NCBI GenBank assembly: GCA_007449985.2
Contig: VIIQ02000241.1
Coordinates: 1-64,000 of the forward strand
Length of the DNA: 64,000 nucleotides
From: Desmodesmus armatus
Taxonomy: Eukaryota; Chlorophyta; Chlorophyceae; Sphaeropleales; Scenedesmaceae
Reading direction: 5' to 3'
Positions 12,930 through 24,627 of this stretch are shown here, piece by piece (positions within the stretch are counted from its first letter, which is position 1; each line of letters opens with the position of its first letter). The notes beneath the pieces were generated by a model. It saw nothing but the letters and a program-made list of their open reading frames with translations. It was not told the DNA's origin and made no database searches. Made by a program: the position numbers and the translations under genes.

Positions 12930-15900
12930 ACTGCTTGAGTTGGCGGTTGGCTTGTTTGAGAAGGCCCTTACAGCAGCAACAGACACAGCAGACAAAATCT
13001 CAGCACACAAGCAGCTTGCAGCAGCAAAATCACGGCTTGCTGTCTGCAACGAGCAACAGGGCACCGACACAAAGAGGAAAGTGGAGCTACTGACTCAAGC
13101 TGTACAGCACAGGTAAATAGCAGAATAACCCTTTTCTCTGAAGGACTGTAAAGTACAGTCTCCAGACTGTACGGTACAGTGTCCAGTCATAATGAGACAT
13201 CAAAGCAGCAGCAGCAGCAGCACTTTCTTGGCTTCGCGCTACCTGTGTTCCGCGCACTTAACTGCAAGTGCTAGGAGCACCAGCAAGCCCACCTCACGCA
13301 CCCTGCCTGTCACACCGTCTGCACTCAACTGCTCTGCTGCACAGCCTTGCCCAACACTGTCAGCCTATGACACACCGGCTTTGGTGCGCTCATCTGCAGG
13401 TGCCATGTACTCAAAATTCGTGGGGATGTTGACCCCTGGTCAGAGACTGAGCTATGGCTTGAGGATGGGTCGGACCGCTCCTGGGCTCAGGTAGAACTGA
13501 ACAAGCTCCAAAAGGTGGGTGGCGGGTTGTTGCGCATGTTGCTCTGGGCAGTTGGTCAAGTATCAGTGATGTGGTATCTCACAAGACCAGCTCAGCTGAG
13601 TCATTGGAGCCACACAGCACATGCTTGCAACATTGAAGCAACTCCATCATGGCAGCCTATGGCACAGCAGTTCTGAGGTGCTGTTGGGCGTAGCTCATTG
13701 AGGCACTAAGTGCAGCAGTGCAACTGCTTGCCGGCTGCCCCTGGGTGTTTCTGCTGCCAGGTCCTGAGCTCATGGGTGGCTGCTAGCCCAGCCAGCACAG
13801 CAGCCGTGCTGCACCATGTGAATGTGCTGCGCAGTGTGCTGCCCGACTCAGGGCTCCAAAGTTTGCTTCCAGATTTCATGAGGTGAGGCAGTATTCCGGT
13901 CTGAAAAGTGAGCGGAGTGTTGGGATGGCTGAGAGTCACGGGAGTGGAGAGAAGAGGGCAGGGAGATGGGTAGACGCTGAGCAGTGCCATGCCAGCCACA
14001 TGTCCAGGACAGCAACTGATGGCCTGGCGTGATACAAGCATTGCCTGTTGGGTGCTGCCTTGCAGTGAGCTGCTGCGGAGCATCCGTAACACTGCTGCCA
14101 ACTTGATCAGCCCCACAGCGAAGCGTGCAGGGGCGGCTGAGCCGGACTGGAAGACATGCTTGGGAATGCTGGCACTGGCAAAGAGGACACTCATCGAGGC
14201 ACTGGAGGTATGGTGTTCTGCACAGCGGTTTGGAAGGTTGATGTATGAGTTCAGGGTTGCCAACAGAACCGGGTTTCTGAGGGCACATTCCCTGCGTATA
14301 TCCGCATAAGTTGCACGTGCGCTGTCACCTACACTTTTCTCGTTTGTGGTTGTAGCAGCCCTCGCCCGCTATGTCCCATCGCAGTTTGATCACGTATAAC
14401 CCTGGCTCGGTCGTCTGCTCATTAGTCCGCGGCGGATGTGTCGTGCTCTCTGACGCACAAAGTGATTTTCTTTGCTGATTTGCACATCTCACGAATTGCC
14501 TTTTACACAGGTAGCGGTGGAGGAAGAAGATGACGAGTTCGGCGAGTACCTGTGTAAGCTGGAGGACGGCATGTGGGCCATGCAGTGCCGCTGCGAGAGC
14601 GCGCAGGTGGGTGATCTGACGGGCGTGGGCGACATATGCTCAGCAGCTGCATTGCTTCAGCTGCCGTTCATTCATCAGCATGCATGCATGACTGCTGGGA
14701 GGCAGTGACAGGAAACATGCCGTCAACCTCACAACCGCTGTCAGGCTTAGCAACCGCGGCTTTGCAACTTGGGTCCTTTGTACCTCTCTCCCTACTAACA
14801 TTGCAACCTCTACTACCCTGACTTCCCCATCTAGCCCGGATTGGCGACAAACCGCTGCTGTCAATTGGGCATGCCGCAGGCACGTTTGCAAGGTGACCAC
14901 CTGCTGGCAAGGGTCCTGGCCCAGCACTGCTCTGCCGCAAGCAGCGCCCAGAAGGAGCAAGTGCTAGATGGGGTGTTGGATGTCCTGGACACGTTCAAGT
15001 CTGCTGCTCTGCTGGCCCGTGAGAGAGACCTGCAGGCAGAGGCACAGGCACTCAGCAGGCTGGGACATACTTACAAGGTGGGCCGGGAGGAGGAGCTGGG
15101 CTGTCCGCAGTTGCAAAAGGGTGGCTCAAACCACACAACGCACAAATCCTGCATCCAGTCACTGACCCGGTGTGTCAACTATATGACGCAGGAACGTCCT
15201 GGGTACAGTAGATATTGCACATCTGAACACGACCGTCATGTGAGTGTGAGTCACCCCAGGCTTGTGACTTTGCCAAAGCCGGTTGTGTTTCCCTTGGGGT
15301 GCCTTGCTGTGTCACACAGGTGTTTGCTTGCGTGCTGGACCCCACCCTCAAGCGCGACCCCCTGACCTCCCGCTCGGCTGAGGAGCGCAGCAGGGCTGCC
15401 TTCCTGCAAGTGCTGGGCCTAGTGGACTCAATGCCTCACAGGATCACACTCATGATGGAGGACTGGTACAGGGTGAGTGGCGCCATGGAGTGGTTGACTC
15501 AGCGGTTTCCACTAGTAATCAATGCCATGGCATGCGGCGCAACCGTTGCATCACAGGTTGCATCACAGGTTGCCAACCTGTGGGGTCAAGTCACCGTGCG
15601 TAAGTCACCGTAAGTGTGTGTGAATGTTGACACTGTCACTGGTAGCACCGCTGAGGCTGGGTCGATCTGAGGCTGGGTATTGCTGCTGCTGCTGCTGCCC
15701 GTCAACCTGTTGTGCAGGAAGCCCGTGATGCTCTCTCAGAGTACCAGCGCACCACAGCAGCTGAGGAGACATCTCGCAAGGAGAAGGAGGCAGCGCCTAT
15801 CCGCGAGGTGAGCACTTCTTGAAAAACTAGCCTAGATGCCATCTATCATGATGATACATCTTTAGCCAGGGGAGCCGGTCCCCTCCCCTCCCCTCCGAGG

Positions 15901-17343
15901 CTGCACATCCATAGGGCCTAGCACATGCAATGCCAGCCAAGAACTTCAGTTCACTTGAAATTTCGAGCCCTTGAAGAGGCTAAAGCACATCCTGGCTCCC
16001 CTAGCCTAGGGTGCTGTACGTCAGTAAGTTCCTACCGTGGTGCGAGTGTGCTTCACTTTGCATGTGTCCGCTACAAACACCGCCACCGTTGTGTATGAGT
16101 CTCACCCCCCCCCCCCCCCCCCCATCCTAGCCTAGGTTCCAAAAGTTGAAGGGCTTGAGTCCGCCTTGCTCATCCATCCATCCACCCACCCACCCACCCT
16201 GTCGCAGGCCCTGAAGGATGAGCTCAAGGAGTTGTATGCTGCTTCCAACAAGGGCTGGCTGGACTTGCTCAAGCACTGCTACGCCAAGCACCCACCAGTC
16301 AACCCGGCAAGCAGGTATGGGGCATTATGTGCCTCAGTCTGCGGACCCCTGACAATCATGATAATTGTGCATGTAGCATGAACAGTCAATGTAGTTTTGG
16401 CAGCAAAGACGAAGCCACTGTTGGCAATTTGATTGAATCGCCCAGCACCGTTGCCCTTACACTGACACCGCGGTGCATGCCTGACTAGGTATGGAAGCCA
16501 AACAACACTGTTGCGGCGCAGTGTGGTTGAGCTCGAAGCACAAATTTAGCTGATCACAACCTCTCAGCCTGAGCCGGGCTCAAGTCCTGCCAGTTCTGTT
16601 GCTTGGGCACCTTGCATTCAAAGCACCACCCGGGGTGGTAAAATGCCCGGGGGTGTCAGATCATGCAATGGAGTCATGAAATGCTCAACCTCTGGCTCTG
16701 CGTGTGTTGCGAAGTGGCATTTTCTGGGCAAGGCTTACTGCCGGCCTTGACGGCCTCCTGACAACAGCCCGGGTGCATGCTGTCACCGCCCCCCACAACT
16801 GTCCCCGCATTCCCGCATTGAGCCCCTGGGCAGCCCCGCTCTATGTCACCCTTCCACGTATCAGTGACAACAGAGAATCCTTGCTGTCACTGCTGCAGGG
16901 TGACTGACTTCACTGGCTGCAATGCTGAGACGGGCAAGGAGTGGCTGAAAAAGGCCATTGTGGCTTACCACCCTGACAAGCAGCACGGCGACATGAAGTG
17001 GAAGGTTTTGGCAGAGGATATCACTAAGGTGCGTGCAGTCCTCTGAGCGAGTGTACATTACATGAGTACATCCGGGATCCCGAAGCCTTGGCGCAATGAC
17101 CCTGCTGGAGAACATGTAGAATAATGATGATGTAGATGATGTACATCCGGGATGCCATCCCTTGCCAAGGATGCAGCTGCTGCATCTTGAGGACTGCGCC
17201 CCGGTGTCTCCCTGAAGACTTTTGCAGTTGCGCAAGCGCAGCTTTTATCGCAGCCCCTGTCTTACGGCTGGTGTCACAGCTGTTTGCTCCCGTTGCCACT
17301 GGTGCTGCAGGAATTGACAGACAAGTATCGCATCTTCAAGTGA
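12930..17343 (+). CDS. TPR-like protein with C-terminal J-like (HPD) domain, 5' end unresolved
   Basis: Exons read as 12930-13112, 13400-13514, 13761-13882, 14066-14207, 14511-14606, 14835-15077, 15320-15472, 15718-15807, 16208-16314, 16899-17028 and 17311-17343 (stop). The first carries an amphipathic helix repeat (LLELAVGLFEKALTAAT, AHKQLAAAKSRLAV) resembling TPR helices; the middle is helical and acidic (VEEEDDEFGEYLCKLEDG). The end carries GKEWLKKAIVAYHPDKQHGD and WKVLAEDITKELTDKYRIFK, with the HPD signature used by J proteins to stimulate Hsp70 ATPase. A J-like domain at the extreme C-terminus after helical repeats suggests a co-chaperone or scaffold, which is inference. The start codon is not settled. 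TGTAA at 17471-17475 is a candidate poly(A) signal. Confidence 0.7.
13138..13187. repeat. Pair of short palindromes ACTGTA...TACAGT
   Basis: Two near-identical hairpin-forming units, ACTGTAAAGTACAGT and ACTGTACGGTACAGT, sit back to back in the first visible intron of the TPR/J gene. Confidence 0.6.
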
Positions 17344-18601
17344 TCACTACATGAAGGCATCACCAAGTGCAGGTGCAGAGCCACACTGTGCCGGGCTCTC
17401 CATACTTCTGACCTCCCAGGTCCCTCCCTGCAGATCCAATCAGTGTGCAGTGTCAGTGTAGAGTCTACACTGTAAAGCACAGGCTCAGCCTTCAGATGCT
17501 TTGATGCGGCCAATGCGTCCTTGCTCCCTGTCGCATGGCTATTTCGTCAATGTTGAAACATGCACAGTCACTTTGTGGCGCTGAGTGTGAGCTGTGAAAG
17601 CATGCTGACATCGACAGGCAAGGTCACCAGTGAGCCTGTGTTAGCCAATGGCCGGCTGCTGCCAGCTGTACAGTGTACAGCTGCACGTACCTGTATGTGG
17701 CGTGCAGTGCCTCATGCTTGAAGTGATTGGCAGTTGGAGTTGGGTTGAGATTCTGTGTGATATGTTGTTGGCACCCCATCAGCCTTGTTGGCTGTTTCAG
17801 GCAGGCTATGTTCAATATATTGCCTACCATTCAAGTGTCATGGCACCTTTACGTGGGGCCTCAATCAAACCTCATTCAAGTACTGGGGTCAGCAGGCTGC
17901 TGCAGATGCAGATGCAATTGCAAATGCAAGTGCAGAAACTCCTTAGAGGCCTTCAAAGCTCAGCAAGATGCATACACAGTGCAAAATCACACAATGCTCC
18001 AAACAGAAGATGCATACAAAAGGGACACCGTGTGCCCCAACTTTGCGAAAACAACAAGACATGCATGCCATGATAAACAACTGCCAGTTGTTACAGTGTA
18101 GCATGGCATGCTATGCCGCATAGATAGCTGACTCGCCGTCGTGCAACAGCTGTCGTTGCCAACTGGGCCCTGACTGTGCCCGCCTGTGGGCACATGCGCA
18201 AGGCCACATGACACGTGAGGCATGTGTGTTCACAACCTTGAAACAAGAAACACAGATAATGAGACAAACATGTCCGGGATACTCGAATATCGTCCTTTAG
18301 GTGGGTGCCACCCCCCCCCCACACACACACACACGTGCACCCTCCCTCAATGACATCACACACAATTGTACAACCCACGGGCAGCCAGACGGCACGTCAC
18401 TGACCTTGGAGTGACGATAGCACCCAATGATCCCTCCTATTTTCCCTACCTCAAACAGCCACCGATGACACTTTGCCACACCACTACACACTGTGTAGTG
18501 GCACCGGCGGTGGCACTGCCCAGCGCCTAGTAGATGCATGCTCTGTCAACAATCCCCCCCCCCTCTTGTGACTCAGGGAAGGAGAGGAGGGGCTGTGCAG
18601 C
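17344..18601. other. Convergent intergenic region
   Basis: Holds the 3' UTRs of the TPR/J gene (plus) and the ARM-like gene (minus), a poly-C/CA stretch near 18310-18340 and no supported coding exon. Confidence 0.5.
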
Positions 18602-18612
18602 TTAGCCCACTG

Positions 18613-18650
<38 letters not shown>

Positions 18651-21387
18651 GCCAGTTGCAGAAGGGTGGTGGCTCCTGGGAATCTCTGCTGGCCATCAAA
18701 CATGTTTTCACTGAGCACCTTCAGCTTGTCCATCGCACCTGCATGTGTGCTGATCTCATGGAGGAAGCTGGGGTCTGCCTTGCACATTGTCAGGAGCAGT
18801 TCCAGCAATTCTGAGGTCCACTGCCACCCACACGTTTGCAACACTCTGATGAGGGCCGACGTGCTGGCTGAGTCGTTGCAGAGGCGCGGCAGAAACTCTG
18901 GGTTGTCCCACAGCGGGGCTGCAACAGTCAGGAAGGAATGGATGCCTTTGTCGAGTATTTGTGCCTCCAACATCCTCACCAAGCCCTCTGTGAAGTTCTC
19001 CAGGTGCATCAGGCGCGACTGGTTGACGGCATGTCCCTCGACCACGGCCAACAGCCCTTTGGCAATCATGCCATCGGATTCCTCACACATATATTCCCTG
19101 TCGCTGCGCATTGCCAGCTCCCAAAGCCTGTCGATTGCCCCAGGTTGGGCCCCCACTAGAGACTGGTTGGTGGGGCAGCCTTTCACGAGGGTTGCGAGGG
19201 TGGCTTCAGGCTCATATCGGAGCACGCGCTCCCACATGCCATGTGGGAGTGCATGTGGGACGACAGTGTCGTCCTCGTCAACGTCGACGTTCAGGAGGGT
19301 TACGAGAGGGCCGATTGCAGCTTGGACGGCTGGGTGCAGCTGGGCAGCAGCAGACGGCGCTTCACTCACTGTAGGGGCCTGAAAGATACAGCCCAGAAAC
19401 ACAGAAAGCGTCTCTCGTCAGGTCAGAGCCGGACCACAGGAACCGCTGCAACAAGCGGTGAAAATAACTTGTTTAGCCCTTGGGCTGGAAGGGTCAGGTG
19501 GGGGGTGTAGTAGTCCAGCGTGCTAGACATGTACACCCCTCTGAGCTGTGAACGCCGGTCACTGAGTGCGCTAGTGGTTCGCCAGATACTGACTTACTTA
19601 CCTCCCAAATATCTGCCAGTAGTTGCAACAGGGGCACCTGCGGGTACACCAGATGCCTTATGGTGCGTGCTGCGAGCCTCTTGTGTGCAGTCGGCACTTC
19701 TGGGGCCTGCAGCACTGCCACAAGGCCTGAGACGATCGGCCAGCTGATGGGGTCGGCAGGGTTCGAACCCAGCACTCCTGGGCACCAGGCTGCCGCCATG
19801 CTGAGGTGGAACACCACGCGCACCGCCTTGATCTGTGTGGCAGCGTCGCCCTAAGAAGAAGAAGAAGGGGTCACAGGGCGACACACGCAGCTATGCCTTG
19901 TGCGTGTTTCATGCTAACACAGCTTGTGTGCCACAGGTGGTTGGGCTGTCTTGAGTAGGATTGGTGGCGCCTTGAGTTACAAGGGCGGGACATGGATTGG
20001 GTCCCGGGGCTTGCATCGGGTTGGCTGGGTCCTTGAGGCCTCTTTGTAACGAACACTGACTGACTGACTGAGCTACGCTGCAACGACACCCAGCATCGGA
20101 AGGGAACCAAAGTCCTTTGCAGGACCCACAAGGACGGGAACAGACAGCACGGAAAGGAGAGAACCCGCCACCATAGATGTCTGCAGAGGAAACTGTCTGA
20201 AAGGAGGGGACCACAGGCAAGGCTTCAACCCCACAAAGCCAGCCACACAGACAAGAGGGCTTCCACCAGTACCAAGCCGAACACACACCCCCATGCCCCC
20301 GGGGCGACCACTTCGAACACAATGTGGAAGAAAGGCTCCAGCTGTGCTGCGATACACACCCCCAAGACAGGTGCCCGGGGTGTCAGAGCGACACCTTTGT
20401 ATACCGGGCTGCCCCAAGTCAGCGCGCCCAAGCACCTGCACCGTTCACAGGCCAGCAACACTGCCCCCTACAACCAGGCCCAAGGCCACTGCATGGCCCT
20501 TGCCTGCGTTCTGCTGCCACTGCTGCTGCACACCAGTACCTGCCTGCTGACTCAGCGGACTGCTGCTGATCCAGCCAAAGCAGCTGCTGCTGCTGCTGCT
20601 GCTGTAAACGCGACCAAACCACGGCACAGTGAAGATAAACAACACTGTACGTGATGCTGCACGCCAGCTGCTGCTCCAGCTCCAGCTCTCCAGCTACTGC
20701 TGTCAACTGCTACTGCCCCACCGTGCCGACAGCCCACTGTGCTGGCCAAACGCCGGTCCGAAACAGCCACAACACAAACACAGAAACCAACAGAAACAAG
20801 GGACCACACAACAACCCCAGCGAGAGGCCAACGTGAAAGGCCCACGTCAGCACATCGCGATGGCTGAGCTCAGCCCGTGCTGCACAGGCTGCCTCCGGAT
20901 CCGCGGCACAGACACAAGAGGAATAACTACTGACTATAATAGGGGCGAAACACACCAGCGAGGCTGGGCTGGGACAGCCCCTGGCGCATGTTGCAGCGCC
21001 GTGCTGATGCGAGGCAGTTTTACGGCATGCCCAGGCAGCGTCGCCCTCTTGCAGCAGCCGCGCCAGGGTGCGCACGGCCCCTGGCTGCTCGCGAATGTGC
21101 AAGACAAACGGACGCTCTGTAGCCAGGTCTCCCAGGGCGAAGGCCACCTCGAGCGCTGCCAGTTGTGTGTCAGCATCGTCAGCGCTGGCCAGGAGCTGGG
21201 CAAGCTTGGGGTCCCCCCCGCAGTCTTTGAAGGCGGTAAGGTTACGAAGGTCGGGATCTCTCGGAGGAGCGCGGCAGTGGATCAAGTCGAGCTGGTGCAG
21301 CCTGCGTGCGAGCTCCTGTGCTGCTGCTGCCCTGACGGCAGCGGGGTGGGAGGGGCCCGTGTGGTCGATCAGCTGTTCGATGGTCAT
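18602..21387 (-). CDS. ARM/HEAT-like repeat protein, coding exon interrupted by a retroposon
   Basis: The reading frame starts at 21387 (MTIEQLIDHTGPSHPAAVRA), runs to GDAA at 21034, resumes at 19850 with GDAATQIKAVRVVFHLSM, ends at a GAG|GTAAGT donor (19602) and continues in a last exon 19378-18602 (APTVSEAP to QQQPVG, stop). Leucine and alanine-rich helix pairs resemble armadillo or HEAT repeats; the closest idea is an Hsp70 nucleotide-exchange-type ARM protein, but I cannot name the family. Between 21034 and 19852 lies a 1.2-kb retroposon flanked by the 14-bp duplication AGGGCGACGCTGCC, splitting what must have been the contiguous codons for LLQEGDAATQIKAVR. The gene is either broken or the insertion is spliced out. 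The C-terminus ends in a CAG-encoded glutamine run. Confidence 0.75.
19853..21033 (-). mobile_element. Retroposon family A, near full length, inserted in the ARM gene
   Basis: Direct 14-bp copies GGCAGCGTCGCCCT flank it at 19839-19852 and 21034-21047. In the minus direction it begins TGGGCATGCCGTAAAACTGC and ends with a (TTC)n tail after a GTNACCCC motif, as expected of a target-primed retroposon. The same sequence recurs at 42271-43262 and 44759-45352. Open frames inside it show no protein family. The first GT that looks like a donor (GTAAAA) would shift the host frame; AG of the right-hand target copy follows the TTC tail and could act as acceptor. Confidence 0.8.
19894..20070 (+). mobile_element. 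Family B SINE-like element nested in family A
   Basis: Begins TGCCTTGTGCGTGTTTCATG and ends GTAACGAACACTGACTGACTG, interrupting the A element at AGCTA, which is repeated on both sides (19889-19893 and 20071-20075). Uninterrupted A copies at 42.2 and 43.2 kb read straight through this point. Confidence 0.75.
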
Positions 21388-22662
21388 GGCGGGGATGTCT
21401 GGGGCCTCTTGTTCTTCGCTTTCAGCTTGTGGATGGCGTCTGCTGGAACACCTTGAAGCTGTGTCGAGCTCAGAGGCTGTGACAGCTCACCTTCCTGCTT
21501 GTGCTGCTGCTCTTCTGCTGTGGGGCAGCTGTGTGTGCAACACCTTGTGGAATGAATGCGTTGACCCCCATTGCTAGTTTCGCCTGGTGACTTTGTTGCT
21601 TTGTCGAAATAAGTCTGTAGTGGTTGTAGAAAAGTGGCCGGAGTGCCCTTCGTCACAAGTGCCCTAGTGTATAGCGCTGGCATTGCTACAGAATGACGCG
21701 TGGCAGCTGTAGCGCTACAGCTGCCGCGCTGGAGCTACAACTCTACATCATCGTACCAGGTCTTCGTAGATGAAGATTAGTTTTACATCACCAATAGTCA
21801 TACCATTTTTTGTTGCTGTGGCGTCACACGCTGGACATGTCCTGGACAGATCGGCGATCTGCGATCGCAGGCCGCATCAAGGGCTGTAAGCTCTTTCGTG
21901 GGAAGCCCTATAAGACAGGTCCCTAATAATTTTCACTACTATTTCCTAATACTGCTCCGGGCAGGAGATTATCGAGGCCTTCCCGCCCTGCTGCCGATGG
22001 CCTCTCCAAGAGTGCGACTCACCTTACAAACCTTAATCCAAAGCATATCTAGCTGTGCATTACGTCGTGTTGGTGGCATCCCATTTGCGAGCTGTGCTTG
22101 TGCCTGCAAGGTCACTGGCAATGCCGTGATACCATTAGAATAGTGACAACAGCTGCAATTGCTTGCCACATCGCTGCCATCTGCGTTGCACATCGTGAGA
22201 CAGTGCCCGGAACCGGGGAGGTAGCAATATTTCCTGTGGAGACACTGGGAACACACAAAGATGGGAACACAGAACACAATGTAACTAGCACTGGGTCCCC
22301 CACCGCCACCCCAGGCAACGAAAGCCTAAGCGTTGCACATCGTGTTGGTGCACGATACATGATGGACACAATGTGTGCTCATTTGCTGATGGCTGCTATA
22401 CAATACTTCGGCGTCAATACGTTCAACGTGCACAAGAGTGTACCTGGTCACCTGGCCAAGCCGAATTGACACCAACCCTTCCCGCATGAGTCCATAACAC
22501 AGAATGCTGCATTGTTACAGCAGTTGCCCAGCCAAATCAAACACATCCCAACATCCAGCCACAATCCTTCTTCCAAAAGCAGCTACCATACATGCTGACA
22601 CACTGCAGCTACCAGCTGCAGTACAGAAGCACAGCAACCGCCAGCACCCTCACCACACTCTC
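21388..22662. other. Upstream region of the ARM-like gene and 3' flank of the R3H region
   Basis: A 99-codon ORF (21683-21384, minus) overlaps the ARM start codon by ATGA and could be an upstream ORF. Otherwise I see no supported feature. Confidence 0.35.
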
Positions 22663-23361
22663 TCACTCCTTCTGCCCGGCTGCTGCATCACCACCTTCGC
22701 CACCCTTCCCCGCACCTGCCGCTCTGCTGCTGCTGCTGCTGACGCCCTTCCCACCCCCCCTGCCACCACCCCCACGTCCACCCCCCTGTTGCCCCCCGTA
22801 CCCCTGCTGCTGCTGCCCCCCGCCATACCCCATCATTCCATAAGACCCCCCCTGCCCCCCATACCCCCCAGCATATGCCCCCATCGCCCCCATGCCCTGC
22901 ATCCCCCACCCCCAGGGTCCGTACCCCGGGTATGCCCCATACCCTGCTGCCATGGCAGCGTCCATAGGGGGTGGCATGCCATACCCCCACCCGGCACCTG
23001 CTGCTGCTGCCATCTGCTGCTGGTACATTTCTGCAGCAGGGTCTCCGGCAGAGGGGTACCCCCCGTACCCCCACTGCCCCCCACCCATGTGCTGCTGCTG
23101 CTTCGCTGCTTGGTACTGCTGATGCCGCTGGTGTGCTTTGTGACTGGCCCCGTGCTGCTGCTGCTGCTGCTGCTGCTGAGACCCATGGAAGCCTGACGAG
23201 CCATCCCCTGCTGCTGCTGATCCGTTTGCTGCATGTGCTGGGCTCTGTCTGCTGTTGCTGCTGCTGCTGCCGTTGGCGCCTGCGCTGCCAGAGCGGGTAT
23301 TGTGCTTGCCGGCTGGTCCTGCTGCTGCTCCATTGGCTGCTGCCCCCCCCAAGGTTGGGAA
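22663..23361 (-). CDS. Gly/Tyr/Met-rich low-complexity terminal exon, probably R3H-SUZ C-terminus
   Basis: An acceptor GCACAG at 23362-23363 opens a 232-codon exon ending in a stop. It encodes FPTLGGAAANG, glutamine runs, GYGAYPGYGPWGWGMQGMG, GQGGSYGMMGYGGG and an RGGG-type GGRGGGGRGGG segment, typical of RNA-binding proteins that form condensates. No upstream start fits, so it is a terminal exon. The nearest minus-strand gene upstream is the R3H-SUZ gene, whose relatives have such tails, but its last identified exon (ending 26729) is in phase 2 while this exon reads in phase 0, so an intermediate exon is missing or the link is wrong. Confidence 0.55.
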   Translation of the reverse strand, partial: FPTLGGAAANGAAAGPAGKHNTRSGSAGANGSSSSNSRQSPAHAANGSAAAGDGSSGFHGSQQQQQQQQHGASHKAHQRHQQYQAAKQQQHMGGGQWGYGGYPSAGDPAAEMYQQQMAAAAGAGWGYGMPPPMDAAMAAGYGAYPGYGPWGWGMQGMGAMGAYAGGYGGQGGSYGMMGYGGGQQQQGYGGQQGGGRGGGGRGGGKGVSSSSSRAAGAGKGGEGGDAAAGQKE

Positions 23362-23532
23362 CTGTGCAGCACAGCAACAGGCAGGACAGTAAGCGGCAAG
23401 GGGCGCGGCACAAAAACACAAAGCATGCAGTTGTCAGACAATGATGAAGAAAGGAAGCAGCTTCCTGCAACGTGAGTCTGTCTAATGATTGCATTAACAG
23501 CACTAACACTTGCAAGCTGGCAGTGGGCCGAA

Positions 23533-24065
23533 TGTAGCGGGACGCTACATGGCCTGAAAACGATCCTGAGAGCATCGCAGTGCACACTTTTATATGCTCC
23601 TGTTACATTGGTAGCGGATTGGTTAGGGCCATCGCCTCATGTGGATGAGGTCTCCCAATCGAGTCCCGCAGTGGTGGACTCCAAGGCAGGTAGTCCCGCT
23701 GGGTGATAGGGGGCCCCAGTGAGAAAATCGGACTTGAGGGCATCCGAGGACGTATGCGCCTTAGGGGGGGAGATATGTAGCGGGACGCTACATGGCCTGA
23801 AAACGATCCTGAGAGCATCGCAGTGCACACTTTTATATGCTCCTGTTACATTGGTAGCGGAGACGGTCAGGCGGTCGCCTCATGTTGGTGAGGTCTCAGG
23901 GTCAAACCTTAGTAGAGGTGTAGGTCAGCAGGCCGACGATGGACTGTTCGGATGCTGGATGCACTCTTTAAGGGGGGAGGTATGTAGCGGGAGGCTGCAT
24001 ATGACGCCTGGATCGGTCTTGTGAGCATCCCGGTGCACAGTTTTGGATGCTGTTCTGTTACACCG
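23533..24065 (+). repeat. Tandem repeat of about 245 bp with tRNA-like segment
   Basis: The unit beginning ATGTAGCGGGACGCTACATG occurs at 23533 and 23774 almost unchanged and at about 23981 in diverged form. After the first two units a stretch with a box-A-like TAGCGGATTGGTTAGGGC, a short CCTCAT/ATGAGG hairpin and a box-B-like ATCGAGTCC suggests descent from a tRNA. It could be a SINE array or LTR remnants. Confidence 0.5.
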
Positions 24066-24627
24066 AAACTTGGAAAAGAAGTTGGTGCCCAGTAATGATA
24101 GTATCTGATGTCTGATGGTACGTGTAGGATGTGTGACATCAATGTCCGATGTGTAGAAACTGTGATGGTGCAGCAGCCAATACCAAAGCAGACGCATAAG
24201 AAGATACGAAGGGTCAAAAAAAAAGATGCACACACACACTTTGGATGGTTGCAACCACTTTGGGTGGTTGCTGCATCGGCTGGATGCACTTCCTGTGTCT
24301 ACATCACTCCACACAGCCACCCACCTCTGAGCCGTATGTGGGTACGTTGTACATGCCAGCAGGTGGTGCACCACCACCAAAGCCAGGGTCAAAGCGAGCG
24401 TGGAACTGCAGCAGCAAGGGAAGCAACGTCCGTCAAAGCAGATGGCGGTGCACTGTGTACAGCAACATGCTTGCAGCCTGTCACATAAAACCCTCACTAA
24501 ACCTCAAGCAACCACTCTACCCAAACAACCACTCTACCCATGTACTTGTCATGCTCCTGGGACCTGTCGTCTCAAATGACACGGATTCAACATTGTACTT
24601 CACCTGTCCACCCCTCCCCTCATGCAT

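Noticed and set aside
20073..20441. 122-codon ORF on the minus strand repeated at 42867 and 44940
   Set aside because: It lies in the family A retroposon and shows no protein family; conservation follows the element, not the frame.
23533..24065. Functional tRNA-Met genes
   Set aside because: Box motifs are present but acceptor and anticodon arms do not form a proper cloverleaf.
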